From contig DATW01000013.1 of assembly GCA_002504845.1 (NCBI GenBank), positions 1 through 18,101 of the forward strand: 18,101 bases of DNA. The letters are read 5' to 3'. The notes beneath the pieces are model-generated. The model had not been told where the DNA came from. It made no database searches and saw only the letters and a program-made list of their open reading frames with translations. This document shows positions 6,028-13,879 of this stretch, piece by piece (position 1 is the stretch's first letter; every line of letters begins with the position of its first letter). This DNA is from Euryarchaeota archaeon UBA250. GTDB lineage: Archaea > Thermoplasmatota > Poseidoniia > Poseidoniales > Thalassarchaeaceae. The position numbers were made by a program, and so were the translations under genes.

Positions 6028-8691
6028 ATGTCTAGCAACCGCTCTACAACCTACTTGATTGTCGGAATAATCCTAATCGGAATGAATGCCCTTGCCTTTG
6101 CGCCATACGTTTCCCAGGCGACCCTGGATACGGTGGCTGAAGCAGTGGAATCGGGTTACGACGAGGCCTCCGACTTCGAGGATGATGATTCATGGGGCAC
6201 ATCTACAAGCGAGCGTGCTTACTTCGCACACAGCATAACGAATCCAGTAGAGGTGGCTGACGGCACTGCTGCACCCCAGTTCGAGAAGTTGGGGCCATTC
6301 ATCTACAATGTCACAACTCACAACGATCTTCTCGAGTGGGACGAAGATATTGGAACAATGACATACTCCTCCTACGATGTCTTCGAGTGGTGCGAAACAT
6401 GCACACACGAGGGAGCGGCTTCAGTCTCAGGCGACACCCAGATAACCAACGTGAATATTCTCTGGAACACTCAGAGGATAGCGGGCATCTCAACAGGAAT
6501 CGAGTACGGCGAGCAGTTCGCCAAGGCCGGATTCACCAAGAGCATGATGACGTACGACATGATGTATCTCGCACCGAGCATGGATACAGCAGATCAGATC
6601 TCAGCACTTTCCTCAGGCGCAGAGGCCGCGATCAATGCCCAGACAGGCGGGGCGTTGGACGCAGTGACTGTTGCAGGCATGGCAGATGCGATGGTCATGG
6701 ACGGTTTCTTCGCAAGCTGGAACGCGAGTTTGAACGATATGCAGAGAGCCGCTTTAGGGGCCGATGTTATGTCGCCTGACTTCAGCTCTGCGGCGGGTTC
6801 GATAATGAACAGCGCTGTTGACTCGACGAGCGGGGTCTGCATGGCCCTTACGTGCGACTACGGCCCATGGATGGTCGCCGCATGGGGCGAGCCCAGCTCG
6901 GTGATAACACCACTACGAGCGGACCTTCTAGGATACGGCACGACCGATGCAGCCGAGATGGCACTCATGGACTGGGCCGTATACGCAGGTGCTGCATCCA
7001 TGATGCAGACCAATGGCGCAGGAGTCCCGCCAGAGCTTGCAACAGACAATGCCCACAGAGTCGAGCTTCTCACGGGATACTCTTTCCCAGCGGATGACCT
7101 GGAGTATTTCCTCTTCGGTACGAATGAAGCCAGCGGTTACCCGGCAGGCATGCTAGCCGAGCAGGATCTGAGCGGCATCCCACTCTATGGAGTAGTGCTG
7201 TCATTATTGCCCTTGACCGCAAATCCGCCAGATTACATGGGCTACATCCAGGAATACAACATCCCAGGCATCCTAACCATGCAAGGTGTTGCAGGCTGGT
7301 CATCTGGCTGGCAACTGGCAGAATCGCATTTCCCAATGCGCGTTGTCAATCCAGCAGCTGCTGGGACCATGGATGCAGATACCTGGTGGAAGATGTCCTT
7401 CGGAGGCGAAGAGCCCCTCCTAGGAGGCAACATCGCAGTTGGTCTCAACAGAGCATTGGCAGCAGGCGAGGGGGCATCGCTTTCCCTCGATAAGGTCGAT
7501 GAGATCCTGTATGATGGGCCATATGCTCTCACAAACTCGGACATCGCAACGATGTTCATGTACGGCGAACTATCGGGGAAATCCTTCCCTATGACTGCCA
7601 CTGGGCCCGGTGAAGGAGGAGTTCAGATGGACTGGAACGATGCGTATGTGGCAGGCATGTATGGCATATCCGAAAGTGACGCGTCGCTTCTCAGATCATG
7701 GGTTAACGACTTGATGTTCGGATCCGTTGTCGGGCTCCTACTAAATTTCCAGTATGGGGCAGGGCCGCTCACGACACAATCAGTGAGCAATTGGCTGTAT
7801 GGATGGTCGGACCCGGTACTTGTCGGCCTATACGGTGCTGAAAACAGCTGGGTCAGCCTAGAGACCAATATGACCTACTATGGAAGCAATGGACTCTCTA
7901 CAGGCGACTACAGCGTTTACGAGGATACCACTACGACACAGGGCGACACGCCTGGGCTAAGAATCGCCGAGGGATACCTAGACTCAGAAACTGGCGAGGT
8001 GTATGCCATGAGCGAGCACATGCCCTGGAGATCACCGGCCTCAGAGACTGCAACGTTCGGACTACTGAGCGCGCACGTCGGAAACGACGCAACCGATCAG
8101 AGTGATGCCTTCGGAGGCATGGCCACTGACGCTGACGAGATCCAGAAGATCAACCTCGTCGGATATGCGATTTCTGATACGACCGTAGAGGGCAATCTCG
8201 AATTCAAGGGCATCCCCATGGTGCACCATTCAGTCGCCTTGGATCCCACGGCGAACCAGATACAGGCCAAGCTGATTGGGTCTGGGACCGTTGTGGATGT
8301 TCTCCCTGGAGCGCTTCCAGTGTACTTCGAATCCAATGTGGACATATATTTCGAGGAGATAACGGGAATTGCGATGTATGGAAAGAGCACTTCCACGTTC
8401 CACCTAGACCTGAGAGGGCCAGGGATGATGGATCCCGTGATTGGTGTGGATACACACCCTGTGTTCGAGATACACACTGCATCGGAGATTTCTGATGATG
8501 ATGCTGAAAGCTTCGTTTCAGCGGTGATTGACAATCAGGGATTGATGTTCTGGACTGACTTCGGCACTGGTGCCGATGGAAGCACCGATGACATTGCAGA
8601 CTTCGTGGCCGTGGCACTATACCTCGTTGCCTTCTATCTGATATTCATTGGTGCGAGAGGCATGAGCGGGGCTCGCTCGGGCGAAGAATGA
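6028..8691 (+). CDS. CD36 / scavenger receptor class B family protein with a large apical insertion
   Basis: An 887-residue protein with one membrane segment at each end (about 8-26 and 857-876), the hairpin topology of CD36, SR-B1 and LIMP-2. Family hallmarks appear in order: ITNPVEVADG then PQFEKLGPFIY (70-93), like the eukaryotic NP-EV-G then P-EE-GPY; VSNWLYGWSDPVL (586-598), like the LLWGY-DP motif; LEFKGIPMVHHSV (724-736), like the KGIP-YRF motif; and IYFEEITGIAMYGKS (773-787), like the EPITG stretch before the last strands. Eukaryotic members have about 470 residues. The extra 350-400 lie between about 180 and 585, the helical apex that binds ligands in CD36. The only cysteines are two pairs (122/125 and 271/276). 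Eukaryotic relatives move lipids through an ectodomain tunnel, and lipid handling here is inference. I reject a GTG start at 5977 because ATG 6028 directly precedes the signal-anchor. Confidence 0.85.
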   Translation: MSSNRSTTYLIVGIILIGMNALAFAPYVSQATLDTVAEAVESGYDEASDFEDDDSWGTSTSERAYFAHSITNPVEVADGTAAPQFEKLGPFIYNVTTHNDLLEWDEDIGTMTYSSYDVFEWCETCTHEGAASVSGDTQITNVNILWNTQRIAGISTGIEYGEQFAKAGFTKSMMTYDMMYLAPSMDTADQISALSSGAEAAINAQTGGALDAVTVAGMADAMVMDGFFASWNASLNDMQRAALGADVMSPDFSSAAGSIMNSAVDSTSGVCMALTCDYGPWMVAAWGEPSSVITPLRADLLGYGTTDAAEMALMDWAVYAGAASMMQTNGAGVPPELATDNAHRVELLTGYSFPADDLEYFLFGTNEASGYPAGMLAEQDLSGIPLYGVVLSLLPLTANPPDYMGYIQEYNIPGILTMQGVAGWSSGWQLAESHFPMRVVNPAAAGTMDADTWWKMSFGGEEPLLGGNIAVGLNRALAAGEGASLSLDKVDEILYDGPYALTNSDIATMFMYGELSGKSFPMTATGPGEGGVQMDWNDAYVAGMYGISESDASLLRSWVNDLMFGSVVGLLLNFQYGAGPLTTQSVSNWLYGWSDPVLVGLYGAENSWVSLETNMTYYGSNGLSTGDYSVYEDTTTTQGDTPGLRIAEGYLDSETGEVYAMSEHMPWRSPASETATFGLLSAHVGNDATDQSDAFGGMATDADEIQKINLVGYAISDTTVEGNLEFKGIPMVHHSVALDPTANQIQAKLIGSGTVVDVLPGALPVYFESNVDIYFEEITGIAMYGKSTSTFHLDLRGPGMMDPVIGVDTHPVFEIHTASEISDDDAESFVSAVIDNQGLMFWTDFGTGADGSTDDIADFVAVALYLVAFYLIFIGARGMSGARSGEE

Positions 8692-8709
8692 TCTTTTGAT
8701 TAATTCTTC
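8683..8709. terminator. Possible bidirectional hairpin terminator between convergent genes
   Basis: GAAGAAT (8683-8689) and ATTCTTC (8703-8709) form a perfect 7-bp inverted repeat around a loop containing TTTT. It spans both stop codons of the convergent CD36-like and peroxiredoxin genes, which are only 8 bases apart. Archaeal termination relies mainly on T-tracts, so the role of the hairpin is uncertain. Confidence 0.35.
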
Positions 8710-9164
8710 AAGCAGTAAGATATGACTTCCGCGTAATCCGGCTGTATGCCTGGATTCTCAGCGGCCCACGCATAACCCACGGTGCCGTCGGGCTCTATGA
8801 CGAAGACCGACCTTGTTGCAACCGTGTAGCCTTTGATCGAAAAATCATGATAGGCGACTCCGAAATCATTAATCACAGACCTATGGACATCGGAGAGAAG
8901 TGGGAATCCTATATCATTTGATTCTGCAAAGGCTGCATTTGAGAAGGGTGCATCCACAGAAATGCCAACTACGATGCAACCTGCTTTTTCCAAGTCGCCC
9001 ATCAGGTCATTGAATGAGCACATCTCCTCTGTGCAGACGCCGGTGAATGCAGCAGGATAGAATACCACCAACATCCTCGCCCCAGAATGTTCCTCACTCG
9101 AGAATGTCGACTTATCTTGGGCAGTTAGGGTGAAGGTTGGGGCAGTGTCTCCGACTGTAAGCAT
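8700..9164 (-). CDS. Peroxiredoxin, PrxQ/Bcp or AhpE-like (AhpC-TSA family)
   Basis: A thiol peroxidase of 154 residues that reduces H2O2 and organic peroxides in the cytoplasm. The active-site motif PxxxTxxC is present as PAAFTGVC (Thr41, peroxidatic Cys44). A second cysteine five residues on (Cys49) gives the CxxxxC spacing of the PrxQ/Bcp class, where it acts as resolving cysteine. Cys62 and Cys151 are additional. The later ATRSVFVIEPDG strand with its conserved Arg is also typical. The frame is open further upstream to 9278, but MLTVGDTAP is the normal family start and the longer form would run into the end of argS. It lies 41 nt downstream of argS on the same strand, with a palindrome between them, so it may have its own redox-controlled promoter. 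Confidence 0.93.
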   Translation of the reverse strand: MLTVGDTAPTFTLTAQDKSTFSSEEHSGARMLVVFYPAAFTGVCTEEMCSFNDLMGDLEKAGCIVVGISVDAPFSNAAFAESNDIGFPLLSDVHRSVINDFGVAYHDFSIKGYTVATRSVFVIEPDGTVGYAWAAENPGIQPDYAEVISYCLKN

Positions 9165-9177
9165 GTGCGACCGTAAT

Positions 9178-9192
9178 GGTGTAAGGTACACC
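9178..9192. promoter_or_regulatory. Perfect palindrome upstream of the peroxiredoxin gene, candidate operator
   Basis: GGTGTA and TACACC are separated by three bases and lie entirely inside the 41-nt gap between the argS stop and the peroxiredoxin ATG, 13 nt before that ATG. Symmetric half-sites at this position suit a dimeric repressor that blocks initiation. Regulation by redox state is inference from the downstream gene. Confidence 0.4.
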
Positions 9193-9205
9193 AATGCTCC
9201 GGTGA

Positions 9206-10942
9206 TTACATTCTGGAGGGGGCATCTATGCCAAGTAGTTCCAAACCGGTCTTCAGTATATCGCCCGTGAGGGCGCACAGAGATATTCTTTCAACTCGCA
9301 GAGAGTCGTCTTCAATCAGTACCGGGCAATGCTCGTAGAATGAGCCGAATGCCTGTGAAATCCTGTGCAACTGCTTACAAATCCTATGCGGCGCCAACTC
9401 GGAAGCTGCAGTATCGACGGCATCTGGAAAGGCTAGGATTTCCCTTGCCAGGCGAGTTTCCTCGTTTGAAGGCAAGGTGTATCTCGCTGGGTTCTCCACA
9501 GATGCTCCGCCCCCGGACTTAGCAATTATACTTCTAATTCTAGCATGCGCATACTGTAAATATGGGCCAGTTTCGCCCTCGAAACTCAGCATCCTCTCCC
9601 AGTCGAACACGTAGTCTTTCGTCCGATCTGCCTTTAGGTCAGAGTACTTTACAGCGCCTATACCGATACTCTTGGCGATTGACTCTATTTCGGAGGGGGT
9701 CATGTCAGGATTACGATTCAAGACTGCTGCAGATGCCCTCTGTATTGCCTCTCGAAGGAGGTCAAGTAGTCGGATCGCTCCTCCGCTCCTGCTCTTGAGT
9801 TTCCCTCCATCAGAGCCCAGGACAAGTCCAAATGGAACATGTTTTGAAGTGTGCTCCTCGTGAAGAAACCCTGCGATTCTTGCAGCAGCGAATACCATCT
9901 GAAAGTGCTGTTTCTGCTCAGCGCCCACTACATAGACTAAATCGTGCGCCCCGAGCCTCTCTGTTCTATCGATTATGCAGGCTAGGTCCGAAGTGGCGTA
10001 GTTGTAACCTCCATCGCCCTTTCTTATGATGAGAGGGAGGGGGTTTCCCTCCCGGTTAAGCCAGTCACCTGGATACATGACCTCTGCGCCCGAATTATTG
10101 CTCAGAAGGCCTCTTTCATCGAGTCTTTCTACGACACTTGCTAGTAATGGGTCGTAAAATGACTCTCCCCTCACATCATCTTTTGTCAACAAAACTCCGA
10201 GCAGCTCGTAGACCTCGTCGAAATATGAGAAGGATAGGTCGACCAGTTGTCTCCAACGTGCCATTGTCGCTTCATCCCCGGACTGAAGGGCTACTACCCT
10301 CCTCCTTGCTCGTTCACGGAAATTTTCATCCGAATCGAATGAAGATCGTGCATCTCGATAAAATATGCCGAGGTCTGCAAGTGCGTCTGAAGGTTGAATT
10401 CCTTCAGATTCTAAATCTTCGAGTCTCTCAATCAGCATACCGAACGGTGTGCCCCAGTCCCCGACGTGATTTTCACGGATTACCGTGTTGCCTTTCATTT
10501 CAAGAATTCTGACAAGTGAATCTCCTATCACAGTGGATCTGAGATGTCCGACGTGCATCTCTTTGGCGATGTTCGGAGATGAGTAATCTACCACCACAGT
10601 TCTTGTGGAGTTTCTTTCTACCCCATTCGTGGGGTGCTCAACAAGTTCTGAGAGGCGATCTGCTAACCAGCGGCTCTCGGCCGTTATGTTGAGGAAGCCT
10701 GCTACAGAGGATGCCGAGGCGATCCCCTTGAGGTGTTCATTCATTTTTTCAGCCGCTTCATCGGCAATTTCAACTGGTGATTTTTTGAGAATTCGTGCGA
10801 ATTGATGGCATGGTATTGCAAGATCTCCGTGTGACTTATCTGTGGCTGGCCCGATGATTGATTTTGAATCGAAATCTGCTAGCCCCATCTCGATCAGGAC
10901 TGGTTCGAGAACCTCTGATACGGGTTTTATCAGATCACGCAA
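9206..10942 (-). CDS. argS: Arginyl-tRNA synthetase
   Basis: This class I aminoacyl-tRNA synthetase charges tRNA-Arg with arginine in the cytoplasm. Its 578 residues are the usual length. The N-terminal Add-1 domain (about 1-100) is followed by the ArgRS signature SSPNIAKEMHVGHLRST (121-137), whose HVGH is the class I HIGH motif. FGLVLGSDGGKLKSRSG holds the degenerate KMSKS region that is normal in this family. The DALR anticodon-binding domain ends in the typical LKTGLELLGIDAPSRM. The start is a TTG at 10940-10942. It is supported by a Shine-Dalgarno GGAGCTGA (minus strand, 10947-10954) four bases upstream, and by the N-terminal domain being in frame from there, whereas the next ATG is at residue 19. 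The Shine-Dalgarno includes the prf1 stop codon, so the two genes are translationally coupled. Confidence 0.97.
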   Translation of the reverse strand: MRDLIKPVSEVLEPVLIEMGLADFDSKSIIGPATDKSHGDLAIPCHQFARILKKSPVEIADEAAEKMNEHLKGIASASSVAGFLNITAESRWLADRLSELVEHPTNGVERNSTRTVVVDYSSPNIAKEMHVGHLRSTVIGDSLVRILEMKGNTVIRENHVGDWGTPFGMLIERLEDLESEGIQPSDALADLGIFYRDARSSFDSDENFRERARRRVVALQSGDEATMARWRQLVDLSFSYFDEVYELLGVLLTKDDVRGESFYDPLLASVVERLDERGLLSNNSGAEVMYPGDWLNREGNPLPLIIRKGDGGYNYATSDLACIIDRTERLGAHDLVYVVGAEQKQHFQMVFAAARIAGFLHEEHTSKHVPFGLVLGSDGGKLKSRSGGAIRLLDLLREAIQRASAAVLNRNPDMTPSEIESIAKSIGIGAVKYSDLKADRTKDYVFDWERMLSFEGETGPYLQYAHARIRSIIAKSGGGASVENPARYTLPSNEETRLAREILAFPDAVDTAASELAPHRICKQLHRISQAFGSFYEHCPVLIEDDSLRVERISLCALTGDILKTGLELLGIDAPSRM

Positions 10943-10946
10943 ATTA

Positions 10947-10954
10947 TCAGCTCC
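10947..10954 (-). promoter_or_regulatory. Shine-Dalgarno of argS overlapping the prf1 stop codon
   Basis: The minus strand reads GGAGCTGA, a one-mismatch copy of the archaeal GGAGGTGA. It is followed by four bases and the TTG start of argS. The final TGA of the element is the stop codon of prf1, which points to reinitiation by ribosomes ending prf1. Confidence 0.65.
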
Positions 10955-12194
10955 ACGGGTACCTTAGCACTGCAGCGATTCCTCCAAAACTGCTTGCCAA
11001 AGTGGAGCCTTCCTCGGAATCAAGAGAAATGAGAGATACATTGGCTGATGTCCTCAATGCTAGTCGGCTAAGCTCATCCACGAGATCCATTGTCCTCTCA
11101 GGGTCTTCCACGGGAGACTCAGAGCCACATGACGGACAATCGGGGATTTCCGTCCTAGATTGTTGAGAAGAGTCCCACTCATGACTACAGGATTTGCAAC
11201 GCCAGCCAACACGACGAACCCGTAGTCCCTCCGAGAGTAGGAGCGTATCGACAGCGCCTTGCTCCAGGGCTGCACGGACCATGACCTCGCCATAGGTGGC
11301 TTTGGGGTGTGCCTGCATCACTTCACGAAGAAAACGATCGACAAGTTCTCTTTCTGCATCTAAATCGATCTTGTCCATCAAAGAGCCTGCTCTCTGCACG
11401 AGTTCCCTTAAGCCACTTTCATTTGAGTAGCCGACATCGAAATACGGCTCTCTTATCAGTTTCTTAATCTCATGATGGAGGTAATCATTCTTCATTACGA
11501 AATCCTTGGTTCCTCCGGGGCCTCCGACGATGATGCCGCTGATGTTCTCAATATTGGGCAGCCAGTATGAACATGCATGCTCAGTCGCTCTCTTGAAGAA
11601 ATTGTGAGCCGCCTCCTCGATCAAACGCTCGAATCGCTGTGCAGATTGTCCGCCTTGCCTGTGCTTGCCCATTATGTTGCTTTGGAGTTCCTCTTGACAG
11701 TGAATTCTCTTACCTGTTGCAATTCCATATGCTGCTTCCCCGCGATCAATTACGAATAATCCGTAGGACGTCCTGTCTATCAGCATCTCTTCTAATTGAG
11801 ATATCTCGAATGTTGAATCGCATCTGTATCTGTATGACTGCAGAGGTTCAGGAGGGTCGTCAACGACCACTGAAATCAGCCTTGTCTTGTTGTTTCCTAC
11901 GATGACATGCCCTACAAATAACGCAATGCCCCTTTCTCCCGGAGTAGTGTGTCGGTTGAGTGTCGCAATCGCGGATTCGATTGCGTCCTGGACGTGTTTC
12001 TTTGTCGACTTTGACTTTATGTTGGCAGCCTGTCCAGCCTCTTGAGAAAGTTGTTGCCTCACATCGTGGATTTTTCGATCAGGTGGTATGACTACTGAAA
12101 CTAACTCAGTTCCCATGCCCTTCATGCCCCGTAAATCCTCCAGCGCTTTCTTGAGGCGGAGACGTCGATACTGCTGCTCAGTGTCGTCGCTCAT
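10947..12194 (-). CDS. prf1: Archaeal peptide chain release factor 1 (aRF1)
   Basis: It recognises all three stop codons and triggers release of the peptide at the ribosome. The protein has 415 residues, the normal archaeal length. Domain 1 carries NIKS (58-61) and YxCxxxF (Tyr123, Cys125, Phe129) for stop codon decoding. Domain 2 carries GGQ (181-183, in MGKHRQGGQSAQRFERL) for peptidyl-tRNA hydrolysis. The C-terminal domain 3 binds the aRF3/ABCE1 partner and contains a zinc ribbon (CKSC and CPSC pairs), typical of many archaeal versions. The ATG at 12194 follows a 36-nt divergent gap shared with pyrH. GAATATGG on the minus strand (12222-12229) may be its TATA box, giving a very short or absent leader. 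argS follows directly as the second gene of the unit. Confidence 0.97.
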   Translation of the reverse strand: MSDDTEQQYRRLRLKKALEDLRGMKGMGTELVSVVIPPDRKIHDVRQQLSQEAGQAANIKSKSTKKHVQDAIESAIATLNRHTTPGERGIALFVGHVIVGNNKTRLISVVVDDPPEPLQSYRYRCDSTFEISQLEEMLIDRTSYGLFVIDRGEAAYGIATGKRIHCQEELQSNIMGKHRQGGQSAQRFERLIEEAAHNFFKRATEHACSYWLPNIENISGIIVGGPGGTKDFVMKNDYLHHEIKKLIREPYFDVGYSNESGLRELVQRAGSLMDKIDLDAERELVDRFLREVMQAHPKATYGEVMVRAALEQGAVDTLLLSEGLRVRRVGWRCKSCSHEWDSSQQSRTEIPDCPSCGSESPVEDPERTMDLVDELSRLALRTSANVSLISLDSEEGSTLASSFGGIAAVLRYPWS

Positions 12195-12230
12195 CGCTGG
12201 AACCTCGTCTTAACCCGCGGGGCCATATTC
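12195..12230. promoter_or_regulatory. Divergent promoter region of prf1 and pyrH
   Basis: Only 36 bases separate the two ATG codons. A TATA-like GAATATGG on the minus strand (12222-12229) is placed for prf1. A weaker TCTTAAC on the plus strand (12208-12214) could serve pyrH. The promoters overlap, so the two genes may compete for, or share, control. Confidence 0.4.
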
Positions 12231-12992
12231 ATGAAGCCTGTGGGCATCTCAGACGAGTTGTTGATAGACAGTCGAGAACTAGGGTGTACCGTGGATGCTC
12301 GCGTGGTGGCACTCGGAGGCAGTCTCTTGAGCGCTGATTCTGATGAAATTCATGGTTGGATTAAGGGGCTTGCGCTGATTCTTGAGCGGCGTGATTCAGA
12401 AGGTTCCGCCACTGCAATAGTTGTTGGTGGCGGTGCAGCCGCTAGGCGCGGCATAGATGCCGCCTCGTCATTGACTAGCGATAGAGATGCACTGGATCGT
12501 ATCGGCATAGCTGCTACTCGACTCAATGCCTCCATGATCAGAGAAGGGTTATCCGGGGCCGGAGTCCGTGTGTCTGAAATAGCGCCATTATCGATAGAAG
12601 AGGCTGTGGCATCCATGGGTAACGGGGTGGTTGTAATGGGCGGCACAGTGCCGGGCCATACTACCGACTGTGTGGCGATAGAGTTGGCAATAGGGATGAA
12701 TGCTGAATCCTGTTTGATCGCGACGAATGTATCTCACGTCTACAGTTCTGACCCATCCACGGACTCCGAGGCTACCAAAATAATGCGGATGAGTCATGAA
12801 GAACTCAGAGCCATAGTGGGGGAGGCCTCGGAACATAAGGCAGGTGGCAGAACCGTAGTCGATCCCGTCGGGGCAATGCATGCACGAGAATTCAATCTAA
12901 ATCTTGATGTTGTTGATGGGAAAGATCTTGCAGCCCTTGAGTCTGCTCTTTCAGGACTGCCTTTCAATGGAACTAGCATACGAGGAGAGTGA
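12231..12992 (+). CDS. pyrH: UMP kinase, archaeal type (amino acid kinase family)
   Basis: It phosphorylates UMP to UDP with ATP in pyrimidine nucleotide synthesis, in the cytoplasm. The 253 residues carry the amino acid kinase fold. RVVALGGSLLSA (24-35) is the N-terminal phosphate-binding Gly-rich strand. The motif VVGGGAAAR (64-72) follows, and GGTVPGHTTD (137-146) is the archaeal PyrH nucleotide-binding loop (usually GGT-PGHTTD). SSDP and the MSHEEL region close the ATP site. The first 22 residues extend beyond the usual family start, so a slightly later start (GTG 12240, for example) is possible. A zinc ribbon gene starts 4 nt after the stop and is preceded by GGAGAG, so the two are likely one operon. 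Confidence 0.94.
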   Translation: MKPVGISDELLIDSRELGCTVDARVVALGGSLLSADSDEIHGWIKGLALILERRDSEGSATAIVVGGGAAARRGIDAASSLTSDRDALDRIGIAATRLNASMIREGLSGAGVRVSEIAPLSIEEAVASMGNGVVVMGGTVPGHTTDCVAIELAIGMNAESCLIATNVSHVYSSDPSTDSEATKIMRMSHEELRAIVGEASEHKAGGRTVVDPVGAMHAREFNLNLDVVDGKDLAALESALSGLPFNGTSIRGE

Positions 12993-12996
12993 GTGA

Positions 12997-13221
12997 ATGA
13001 GCCAGACAAAGAGGCAGCGAACCGCCATGACGCCGCACAGACACTGCACGGTATGCTGGGCTCCGATACCTCTCGACAGAGATCCGCCGATATGCAGGGA
13101 TGAGGGTTGTTCTGTCACCCACTCCAAGAGAGAAGCTTCCAGAAAGCGTTTCACAGTGATGCTTTACCTGTTTCCTGCTATAGCCTTGGTTCTGGCTGTT
13201 TTATCCGCCATGCAAGCGTAA
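12997..13221 (+). CDS. DUF2116-like small zinc-ribbon protein with C-terminal TM segment
   Basis: A 74-residue protein. HRHCTVCWAPIP gives the first CxxC and ICRDEGC the second cysteine pair (spacing CxxxxC), followed by a basic stretch (SKREASRKR) and one hydrophobic segment of about 20 residues at the C terminus. This is the architecture of the archaeal DUF2116/COG4068 proteins, predicted nucleic-acid-binding zinc ribbons tethered to the membrane. Their function is not established. The ATG at 12997 has GGAGAG upstream within the end of pyrH. An ATG at 13027 just before HRHC is an alternative. Because of the 4-nt gap it is probably co-expressed with pyrH. Confidence 0.8.
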   Translation: MSQTKRQRTAMTPHRHCTVCWAPIPLDRDPPICRDEGCSVTHSKREASRKRFTVMLYLFPAIALVLAVLSAMQA

Positions 13222-13253
13222 GCGTCATTGCGGCATGCCGTCTGCAGCCCCTT

Positions 13254-13838
13254 ATGCGGGTGGTGCGTGTACTGTCTGTCCTACCCGGTGCGGTGGGAGT
13301 ACTCTGCCTGCTAATAGGGGGGATCAGCGTTTATGGCATCGATTTAGACACTGAACGTGTTCAAATCCCAGTTGTACCGTGCACAGAAGTGTCGGATGAA
13401 GGATGTCTGGTGGGAATGACCGGGTCCGATCTGGAGGTTCCAAATGGCTTTCTTTTGATGGACATAGAACTGACTATCGAATGGAGTGAGCCATCTAAAA
13501 GTTGGATAGGGGTTGTTGATGCATCATATGCTGATTCATGTCCTCCTGATGGAGACGGATTGACAGCATGCACCAAAGACGATTTTGAATTCATTTCTGG
13601 GGGCCCGGATTCTCCTGGTAATTTCAAGCTTGATCTTCAACCAGATTCGTATCGGTTTGTATCAGCCGGGAAGGAAGGCGCGGACCTGGATGAGCAACTT
13701 GTAACAATTAGCCCGTCAGTGGGCATTGCGCCGGCACTAGAATTGCTTTTGCTAGTCATCGGGGCCATCCTATTGATTGGGGCTATCGAGATGATCTACC
13801 CCGTAGAGGTGCTTTGGAAACGTTTTGTTGACTCCTGA
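13254..13838 (+). CDS. Hypothetical two-TM surface protein
   Basis: A 194-residue protein of unknown function. An N-terminal hydrophobic segment (VLSVLPGAVGVLCLLIGG) is followed by about 130 residues that look extracytoplasmic: acidic, with Cys at PCTEVSDEGC, SCPPDGDG and ACTKDD, four in all, suited to two disulfides. A C-terminal hydrophobic segment (LELLLLVIGAILLIGAIE) and a short basic tail follow. The frame is open upstream to an ATG at 13107, but that stretch overlaps the zinc-ribbon gene and has low-complexity, non-membrane composition, so I take ATG 13254, which directly precedes the TM segment. It shows the same hairpin layout as other surface proteins in this window but no similarity I can name. 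Confidence 0.72.
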   Translation: MRVVRVLSVLPGAVGVLCLLIGGISVYGIDLDTERVQIPVVPCTEVSDEGCLVGMTGSDLEVPNGFLLMDIELTIEWSEPSKSWIGVVDASYADSCPPDGDGLTACTKDDFEFISGGPDSPGNFKLDLQPDSYRFVSAGKEGADLDEQLVTISPSVGIAPALELLLLVIGAILLIGAIEMIYPVEVLWKRFVDS

Positions 13839-13879
13839 TTCTGCGAGTTGTTGAAGGACCTGTGCCCCTTGGCAAGGGT

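Noticed and set aside
6336..6779. Plus-strand frame of 147 codons inside the CD36-like gene
   Set aside because: Its Arg/His-rich translation looks like an out-of-frame shadow; it lies wholly within the conserved CD36-like coding sequence.
9165..9278. N-terminal extension of the peroxiredoxin
   Set aside because: It overlaps the end of argS, and the family starts at MLTVGDTAP.
13107..13253. Upstream extension of the two-TM protein
   Set aside because: It overlaps the zinc-ribbon gene in another frame and has no signal-like composition; the ATG at 13254 fits the TM start.
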